DNA from: Magnetococcales bacterium
GTDB lineage: Bacteria; Pseudomonadota; Magnetococcia; Magnetococcales; DC0425bin3
Assembly: GCA_015229045.1 (NCBI GenBank)
Contig: JADGCJ010000048.1
Location: 1 to 22,975 of the forward strand
Length of the DNA: 22,975 nt
Direction: 5' to 3'
Shown: positions 16,206 through 22,975 of the stretch, one piece after another
How the letters are laid out: every line of letters begins with the position of its first letter
How positions within the stretch are numbered: the stretch's first letter is position 1
Notes under the pieces: model-generated
The model's database searches: none
What the model saw: the letters and a program-made list of their open reading frames with translations, nothing else
Told to the model about the DNA's origin: nothing
Translations under genes and position numbers: made by a program

Positions 16206-17213
16206 GTGAAAATCCATACCTCGTCATCGTTAAAAACTCTTCGTCAGGCAGGCAAGGTTTCGTGTTTGATTTTGGTTGGTTGCATACTGGCAGAAAAGTC
16301 AGTTGATTTCGGGTGGGCTGAGAACACATCGCTTTGTCACAGCGATCTCATGAGTGGTACAACTGATAAAATGATATACTTGCTAACTGAATGCATTGAC
16401 AGGGAAAACGCAGACAGCACTAAAAAAGAAGATTCTAAAGCGGAACTCTATTTCAGAAGAGCATCTGTTTACAATAATGCGAAAAAATACTCTGAAGCAC
16501 TTGATGATGTCGGTGTTGCAATTAAATTAAACCCGAAACGAGGCGGATTTTATGCGTTGCACGCATATATCCTTACAGGATTAAAAAAATACGAAGAAGC
16601 GCTGGAAGTTATTAAAGCTGCTGTAACTATTCAGAGGTACGACAATCGGGAATATTCCGAATTATACAACGTGCAGGGCGTGGCCTTGAAAAACTTGGAG
16701 AGACTATCTGAAGCAATTGAGAGTTATAGTCAGGCAATCAGGTTTAATCCGGCTGCTCACATCCATAGAAACCGTGCAATTTCTTACAAAAAACAGGGGA
16801 AAAACAGACCAGTATCAGATAGTAAGAAAGCTGATGAAGATTATAAATTAGCGCTTCAAGACTTGAATGAGGCAGATAAGATGAAGTCGTATGACTTTGA
16901 AACTCTGAAATATAGAGGTCAAATATATCTTTTTTTAAAGGACTACCCGAAGTCTATTGCTGATTTCAGTAATGCAATAAATATAAATCCGAATGATTGC
17001 TCCTTATATGCGGATAGAGGTTATGCTTATGGTAAGGTGGGGCAGGAAGAACTAGCTATCAAGGACAAAACGAAATCTTTAGAGGTGTTAAATCCGGGTA
17101 AAAAAATATCCGTCGGAATGGATGGGAATGTTACAATCAATGAGAAAGTTGGCATGGGGGGGTATCAGATTCGACTGTGCCTTGATCCCGGCGCATCCTT
17201 TTCTATGAAATGA
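16206..17213 (+). CDS. exported TPR-repeat protein, possibly a lipoprotein
   Basis: A 335-residue protein whose body is TPR repeats. The N-terminus has basic residues, a hydrophobic run (about 18-29) and an LVGC sequence ending at C26, which fits a lipobox; a Sec signal cleaved near FGWA is the alternative. At least five TPR hairpins follow, for example AELYFRRASVYNNAKKYSEA, EEALEVIKAAVTI, SEAIESYSQAIRFNP and SIADFSNAININP. The start is GTG 16206, chosen because AGGAGG lies 6 bases upstream (16194-16199); a GTG at 16161 lacks this. TPR proteins act as protein-binding scaffolds; the partner is unknown. The gene is strikingly AT-rich and uses A/T-ending codons unlike its neighbours, a sign of horizontal transfer. 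Confidence 0.78.
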   Translation: MKIHTSSSLKTLRQAGKVSCLILVGCILAEKSVDFGWAENTSLCHSDLMSGTTDKMIYLLTECIDRENADSTKKEDSKAELYFRRASVYNNAKKYSEALDDVGVAIKLNPKRGGFYALHAYILTGLKKYEEALEVIKAAVTIQRYDNREYSELYNVQGVALKNLERLSEAIESYSQAIRFNPAAHIHRNRAISYKKQGKNRPVSDSKKADEDYKLALQDLNEADKMKSYDFETLKYRGQIYLFLKDYPKSIADFSNAININPNDCSLYADRGYAYGKVGQEELAIKDKTKSLEVLNPGKKISVGMDGNVTINEKVGMGGYQIRLCLDPGASFSMK

Positions 17214-17271
17214 AGGTACCACCCGGGTGCCCTGTTTAGCATGGAAAACGATCACAAGACTATGAAAAATT

Positions 17272-17577
17272 TTATAAATTTTGAATAAGAAAATCGGCCA
17301 CGGGGCGCTCTCCCCGGGCGAGTCGCATCAGAATGGCTGCCTGCATCCTGGCGTCCGGGGCGACCTCATGCGCTCCCGGTATGCCCTTGGAAGGCTCTGG
17401 AACGGGTTTGCCGTGGTCCAGCCGCCACTCCAGCATGGCTGTCAGCACTTCGGCGGCGTTGAAGAGCGCTTCCTCCTCTGTCTTGCCCTCGGTGAAAGCA
17501 TCATCCAGGTCTGGAAATGTGACAAGAAAACCTTCAGGTTGTTGGGGTTCGAGCAGGGCAGGGTAGCGGATTTCCAT
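17272..17577 (-). CDS. HicB-family antitoxin-like protein, apparently truncated
   Basis: A 101-residue protein with the HicB partial-RNase-H fold: YPALLEPQQPEGFLVTFPDL, then EGKTEEEALFNAAEVLTAML and KPVPEPS. HicB proteins neutralise the HicA mRNA interferase and often carry a C-terminal HTH or RHH domain that represses the operon. Here the C-terminal part begins as expected (MQAAILMRLARGERPVAD) but stops after FLIQNL, just where an HTH helix would continue and where the DNA turns AT-rich. No hicA-like gene lies on either side, so it is an orphan. The start is ATG 17577 with AGAGG 7 bases upstream. It lies 60 bases after apaH on the same strand. Confidence 0.75.
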   Translation of the reverse strand: MEIRYPALLEPQQPEGFLVTFPDLDDAFTEGKTEEEALFNAAEVLTAMLEWRLDHGKPVPEPSKGIPGAHEVAPDARMQAAILMRLARGERPVADFLIQNL

Positions 17578-17637
17578 GATGCCACCTCTCATAAGGAAGA
17601 TTGCCATCGGGTTATTTCGTCCTGGCCCCCCCCCTCC

Positions 17638-18495
17638 TCAATCCGGCGCCACATAGGCTTTGCTGGGTACCTGGATGATCGGGTGTTGGGGGTCGTCCAG
17701 GCGCATGGCGGTGAGTCCGCGCCCATAGACGCACCCCGAATCGAGGCCAAAGGAGTGTTTGCGTAGGGTCAGACCGGCCGAGGCCCAGTGACCGTAGATC
17801 ACCTTTTCGTGGGGTTGCCACGGGCGAACATCGTGCCAGGCCTGGAAGGGGGAGTCGGTGGCGGGGGGGAGAAAGGGGTTGTCGTTGCGGCCCATTTCGG
17901 TGCCGGGCCAGAGAAAACGCCCTTCGGCGGTACAGCGCCGCAGACGTGTAAAGACGGTCAACTCCAGCCAGTAGCGATCCAGGGGGTGCATCCCCTCGGT
18001 TTCGAGGGTGGGGAAGGAGCGATCTTCGTTGTGGTGGAAAAAATTGACCCGGGCCAGGGTGTCGGTCAGGATGGTACTCACCTCTTCGGCGCGGCGGGCG
18101 CTCGACTCCAGGCTCCAGCGCGGCGAGAGTCCCGCATGCACCATGGCAAACCCCAGCTCCGCATCCCAATGGAACAGTGGCAGCTGGATCAACCAATCGA
18201 GAATCTGATCGGCATCCGGGGCCTTGACCAGGTAGGACATGTGTTCGCGAAAATAGGGCGATCCTCCGCGACACAGACCCAGGATGGCACGAAACTCATG
18301 GTTGCCCATGACAACCGTGGCCTGTTGGCCCAACCCCCGTATCAGTTGCAAAACCCCCAGGGAGTCGGGCCCACGGTTGATCAAATCGCCTACGAACCAG
18401 AGACGATCCCGTTGCCAGTCGAAGCGGACCCGTTTCAGGAGTGCTTCCAACTCTGCGATGCACCCGTGGAGATCGCCGATGGCATAGACGGCCAT
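17638..18495 (-). CDS. apaH: symmetrical bis(5'-nucleosyl)-tetraphosphatase ApaH
   Basis: A 285-residue metallophosphatase that splits diadenosine tetraphosphate (Ap4A) into two ADP and also removes Np4 caps from RNA in bacteria. The phosphoesterase motifs are complete: GDLHG at 7-11, GDLINRG at 36-42 and GNHEF at 64-68. Length matches the E. coli enzyme (about 280). The ATG at 18495 follows the CYTH gene stop by only 4 bases, with GGAG 8 bases upstream, so the two are co-translated. Ap4A is made by aminoacyl-tRNA synthetases as a by-product. The gene lies far from gltX and aspS in this window, so no operon link is implied. Confidence 0.95.
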   Translation of the reverse strand: MAVYAIGDLHGCIAELEALLKRVRFDWQRDRLWFVGDLINRGPDSLGVLQLIRGLGQQATVVMGNHEFRAILGLCRGGSPYFREHMSYLVKAPDADQILDWLIQLPLFHWDAELGFAMVHAGLSPRWSLESSARRAEEVSTILTDTLARVNFFHHNEDRSFPTLETEGMHPLDRYWLELTVFTRLRRCTAEGRFLWPGTEMGRNDNPFLPPATDSPFQAWHDVRPWQPHEKVIYGHWASAGLTLRKHSFGLDSGCVYGRGLTAMRLDDPQHPIIQVPSKAYVAPD

Positions 18496-18499
18496 ATCC

Positions 18500-18994
18500 T
18501 CAACTCCCCCCTGCCGCGCCCCCCGCCGATTGCCAGCGGCAATAGGGATGGACGATCAAATTGGAATTAAAATAACGCGGATCGTGCGACACCTCCTCCC
18601 CCACCCACGGAGGCAGGGCCACGAGCTGATCAGCGGTCGTCAGCTCCACCTCTGCCAGGAGCAGGCCTTGGTTCTCCCCGGTAAACTCATCTACTTCCCA
18701 GACCAGGTCTCCCGCAGGAATCCGATAGCGGATTTTTTCGATCAGGGGGTGCAGGCACAGGTAGTCCAGCAGGAACCGGGCATCTTCCACGGGGATGGGA
18801 TACTCAAATTCCGCTCTGGCCAGATTTCTGGTCGGTCCCTTGATGGTCAGGGTGGCGGCATCCCCGGCGATGCGCACCCGTACCACCCGTTCCCGATCCG
18901 CAGAAAGAAACCCCTGCCGGTAGGGGGTTCCCGCGCCCAGGGATCGCCAGGCATCCCCCCTGACCAGAAATTTACGTTCAATTTCCAGGCCCAT
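18500..18994 (-). CDS. CYTH domain protein (triphosphate tunnel enzyme family)
   Basis: A 164-residue CYTH protein. It opens with the ExExK signature EIERK (4-8) and has the charged-strand pattern VVRVRIAGDAATLTIKGP, then EKIRYRIPAGDLVWEVDEF and LLAEVEL, typical of the eight-stranded triphosphate tunnel fold. Small single-domain bacterial members are usually inorganic triphosphatases (tripolyphosphate to diphosphate and phosphate); class IV adenylate cyclases share the fold, so the exact reaction cannot be fixed. AGGGG lies 7 bases before the ATG. It sits 32 bases after the CBS gene and 4 bases before apaH, suggesting a CBS-CYTH-apaH operon dealing with nucleotide or polyphosphate compounds. 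Confidence 0.9.
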   Translation of the reverse strand: MGLEIERKFLVRGDAWRSLGAGTPYRQGFLSADRERVVRVRIAGDAATLTIKGPTRNLARAEFEYPIPVEDARFLLDYLCLHPLIEKIRYRIPAGDLVWEVDEFTGENQGLLLAEVELTTADQLVALPPWVGEEVSHDPRYFNSNLIVHPYCRWQSAGGAAGGS

Positions 18995-19026
18995 GCCACG
19001 CCCCTGGTTACAGGATCACAAAGAGG

Positions 19027-19479
19027 TCAAATACCCAGTTCCCGCTTGAAGATGGCCTTGTGAATGTCGCCCAGGCTGACGATACCGGCCAGGGTGCCAT
19101 CCTTTTCCACCACCGGCATGCGGCGGAAATTGTGCAGGGCCATCTGTGAGGCGGCCTTCATGACCGGATCCTCGGGGGAGATGGTGAAGAGCTTTTTGGT
19201 CATGAGGCTGGTGACCTCTTTTTGCAAAACGGCGGAGTAGCTCTTTTCCATGCCGACAAAGTCCCTGGCGCCGATGGGGTCTTCCAGAAAGTCATGGTAG
19301 CTCGGCAGCAGGGTATTGAGGATATCTTTTTCCGAGATCAGGCCGATGAGCTTGTTCTGGTCGTCCACAACGGGCAGACCGCTGATCTTGTTCGTACAAA
19401 TGATGGCTGCAACCGAACGGACCGAATCCGCAGCCTTGACTGTGCGTACTGACTTCACCATGACTTCACGAACCAACAT
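19027..19479 (-). CDS. CBS domain-pair protein
   Basis: A 150-residue protein made of two CBS domains: the first at about 5-60 (VREVMVKSVRTV ... SGLPVVDDQNKLIGLISEKDIL) and the second at about 90-145 (SLMTKKLFTISPED ... RRMPVVEKDGTLAGIVSLGDIHKAI). Such pairs bind adenosine nucleotides such as AMP, ATP or SAM and act as energy sensors for a partner protein. No enzyme domain is attached. The ATG at 19479 has GGGAG 8 bases upstream; the frame is open further upstream, but that part has no domain similarity. It appears to lead the CBS-CYTH-apaH operon. Confidence 0.9.
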   Translation of the reverse strand: MLVREVMVKSVRTVKAADSVRSVAAIICTNKISGLPVVDDQNKLIGLISEKDILNTLLPSYHDFLEDPIGARDFVGMEKSYSAVLQKEVTSLMTKKLFTISPEDPVMKAASQMALHNFRRMPVVEKDGTLAGIVSLGDIHKAIFKRELGI

Positions 19480-19551
19480 GGTCTTTTCTCCCTTTTGTTC
19501 AAGGAATACCAGCCACTTTTGTTCCGGATGACGGCCCCCCCCGGCTGCGGA

Positions 19552-19580
19552 GGTATCCCAAAAATGGTTTAGTGTCTCAA
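19552..19580 (-). promoter_or_regulatory. candidate promoter of the CBS-CYTH-apaH operon
   Basis: On the minus strand a -35-like TTGAGA (19575-19580) is followed after 17 bases by GATACC (19552-19557). The -35 matches consensus at five of six positions, the -10 at only three. It lies about 73 bases upstream of the CBS start codon. Confidence 0.3.
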
Positions 19581-19700
19581 GACTGAGTTTATAACAGACT
19601 CCCCACCCCTTTTCCAGCCCGGAAAACAACCCCTCCATCATGGCAGATCCAGCCCGCAACAGGGAGGTAAATCATCCATGCCGGGCGAAAAAGGGCGACT

Positions 19701-19729
19701 ATTTTACAAAAAAGTCGGTTATTTTACAA
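19701..19729. repeat. short direct repeat at the end of rimI
   Basis: ATTTTACAA occurs at 19701-19709 and 19721-19729, 20 bases apart, one copy overlapping the rimI stop. CGACT (19696-19700) and AGTCG (19713-19717) form a weak 5-bp stem between them. This could be a poor terminator or chance. Confidence 0.3.
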
Positions 19730-20219
19730 TCAGGGGTGCATGGTCAGGAGGTGGGTAGGGATGGATGCCGGTTTTGGAGTCGAGAGGGAGTTCCATGACC
19801 AGGGCATCTTCGGGGAGGGGGGTACGATAGTAGTGGCGACGTCGATGCAGGAGACGAAACCCCAGGGATGCGTAAAGGCGTTGGGCAGGCAGATTGGAGA
19901 GACGTACCTCCAGCAACAACACCCGTCCCTGGTGTTCCACGGCATGCCGGATGGCCTCGTGCAGGAGAAAACCTCCCCAGCCGCAGCCCTGCCAGGCCTG
20001 ATCGATGCCGATGGCCATGAGGTGCCACTCATCGAGCAGGGGGCGCAGGAGAGCATAACCGACCTGCTTTTCTGCATCGGTGACGAGAACCCGGCAGAAC
20101 GATCCCTGGCGCAGTTCATCGGCCAGCATGGATGTACTCCAGGGTTGCGGCGTCAGCCTGGCTTCGAGGGCGGCGACGGCATCCAGGTCGGATGACAGCA
20201 TGGCACGGGAGCGCATCAT
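19719..20219 (-). CDS. rimI: GNAT acetyltransferase, RimI-type
   Basis: A 166-residue GNAT-fold acetyltransferase. The acetyl-CoA pyrophosphate loop is QGCGWGG after the strand MAIGIDQAW, and the C-terminal LEVRLSNLPAQRLYASLGF segment is the classic RimI signature (usually EVRxSNxxAxxLYxxxGF). RimI acetylates the N-terminal alanine of ribosomal protein S18 in enteric bacteria. Its position directly after tsaB, with an ATGA overlap, is a common arrangement for rimI and supports the name. A short Pro-rich tail after residue 150 exceeds the usual length. A second in-frame ATG follows the first. Function in this organism is inferred from homology and context. Confidence 0.9.
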   Translation of the reverse strand: MMRSRAMLSSDLDAVAALEARLTPQPWSTSMLADELRQGSFCRVLVTDAEKQVGYALLRPLLDEWHLMAIGIDQAWQGCGWGGFLLHEAIRHAVEHQGRVLLLEVRLSNLPAQRLYASLGFRLLHRRRHYYRTPLPEDALVMELPLDSKTGIHPYPPPDHAPLIVK

Positions 20220-20919
20220 GCGGGGTCGGAAGGGGGCGACAGTGCCTTTTCGGCGTCGGCACGGCGCAGATAGAGGGGTTCCAGGGTCAAAGGATTGTCA
20301 GACCCTCTTTCGCGGAGATGGCGAAGGCCCAGACGACCCAGAGTGACGGGATCACAGAGGCCGTCATCCACCCTGAGTACCCCCCCGGGGAGCTTGGCCA
20401 CCCGGGCGTCCAGGGTTTCGGGTTGCCAGCGTTGGGGCGACCACAAGAGCAGGCCATCGGGTTGGAACAGGGCCGCGAAGAGATCGCCACGGCGGGCGTC
20501 CATCGTGACCAGGAGGGGTTGTTGAGTGACGGCCAGGCTCGTAGGCAGAGGAGGGGTGAGTGTCTCCGACGGCAGCGACCGGGCAGAGGAGAGGGGAGGG
20601 GTCGCGGCAAGCCTGGCGGTGGCGGCCATCAGCTCCAGGGTGGAGATGCCGATCAGCGGCAGATGGCGGGCCATGGCCAACCCCTTGGCGAATCCCAGAC
20701 CGATGCGCAGGCCGGTAAAGGCCCCGGGACCGATGGTCACCGCGATCAGCTCCAGGGAGGCCGGAGTCCAGGCGGCAGCGGCGAGCATCGCGGTCACCGC
20801 TTCGGGCAGATGGAGCATGTGCCCTTCCGGACCCTGAAAGTGGCGTTGATCGACGGCAGACTCTCCGTCCAGCAGGGCGGCGTGTCCTTCGCGGTTGGCG
20901 GTATCGATGGACAGAATTT

Positions 20920-20923
<4 letters not shown>
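20216..20923 (-). CDS. tsaB: TsaB, t6A tRNA modification protein
   Basis: A 235-residue protein of the ASKHA fold. TsaB pairs with TsaD and TsaE to place threonylcarbamoyl on A37 of tRNAs reading ANN codons. Recognition comes from the N-terminal MKILSIDTANREGHAALLDG, the HMLHLPEAVTAML segment and the highly conserved TIGPGAFTGLRIGLGFAKGLA (about 63-83, quoted for orientation) followed by IGISTLELMA. TsaB lacks the metal-binding His residues of its paralogue TsaD and is a structural partner. It overlaps the helicase stop by 4 bp (ATGA) and rimI by 4 bp (ATGA), so the three genes are translationally coupled. Confidence 0.95.
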
Positions 20924-22848
<1,925 letters not shown>

Positions 22849-22944
22849 GCCGGTCATCTCCTGGCGACATTCAAGCCTGTGGTCAGGGCAATCGCATTTG
22901 AGATTTTCGAGGACCATGAATAGTGATTCGGGGAGCTGTCAAAA

Positions 22945-22975
22945 CGGGGTCCAGGGGGCTGGCTCCCTGGCGGGT
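22945..22975. repeat. GC-rich hairpin repeat at the right edge
   Basis: CCAGGGGG (22951-22958) and CTCCCTGG (22963-22970) pair as a 7-of-8 stem around a short loop. The following bases resemble the first bases of the window, suggesting the same dispersed repeat family at both edges. It is cut by the window end. Confidence 0.4.

Noticed and set aside
17220..17229. 10-bp palindrome CACCCGGGTG after the TPR gene as a terminator
   Set aside because: The arms meet without a loop and no T run follows, so it would not form a normal rho-independent terminator.

Overview
The window is GC-rich, densely coded bacterial DNA with ordinary proteobacterial housekeeping genes: glutamyl- and aspartyl-tRNA synthetases, ApaH, TsaB, RimI and a DinG-type helicase. 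A DUF29 protein, a SEC-C/TPR protein, a long soluble hybrid histidine kinase and GC-rich hairpin repeats at both window ends would suit a magnetotactic-type alphaproteobacterium or Magnetococcales relative. That assignment is inferred from gene style and memory of such genomes; no taxonomic marker was checked.

Layout. (1) 1-2053: the minus-strand pair gltX then a DUF29 gene. (2) 2245-5257: plus-strand SEC-C/TPR gene and aspS, separated by an imperfect 68/66-bp tandem duplication that carries the stop of the first gene and the ribosome binding site of the second. (3) 5250-7847: a three-gene accessory module fused to the end of aspS by an 8-bp overlap. It holds a DUF262 (ParB/Sulfiredoxin-like nuclease superfamily) protein that looks C-terminally truncated, an AAA ATPase with a C-terminal DUF3696 region, and a conserved-looking protein of unknown function. 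This is the best candidate for a defence-like system. (4) 7909-11988: a 1359-residue soluble hybrid sensor kinase (REC-PAS-PAS-GAF-PAS-HisKA-HATPase-REC-REC-HPt). (5) 11989-12368: a decayed IS630-like element between convergent genes, with 13-bp terminal inverted repeats and a short transposase fragment. (6) 12369-15492, minus strand: a methyltransferase followed by a PEP-synthase-like phosphotransferase that has the ATP-grasp and swivelling-His domains but no PEP/pyruvate TIM barrel. (7) about 15700-17280: an AT-rich island with candidate small ORFs, a sigma70-like promoter and a secreted or lipoprotein TPR gene. (8) 17272-19479, minus strand: CBS protein, CYTH protein, apaH, and an orphan HicB whose C-terminal HTH appears to be cut off at the edge of the AT-rich island. 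(9) 19719-22848, minus strand: helicase, tsaB and rimI, each joined to the next by a 4-bp ATGA overlap.

Functionally the conserved genes centre on translation quality and nucleotide housekeeping: tRNA charging, the t6A modification via TsaB, RimI acetylation and Ap4A hydrolysis. The accessory genes (DUF262/DUF3696 module, IS remnant, AT-rich TPR island, truncated HicB) mark at least three places where foreign DNA entered or decayed.
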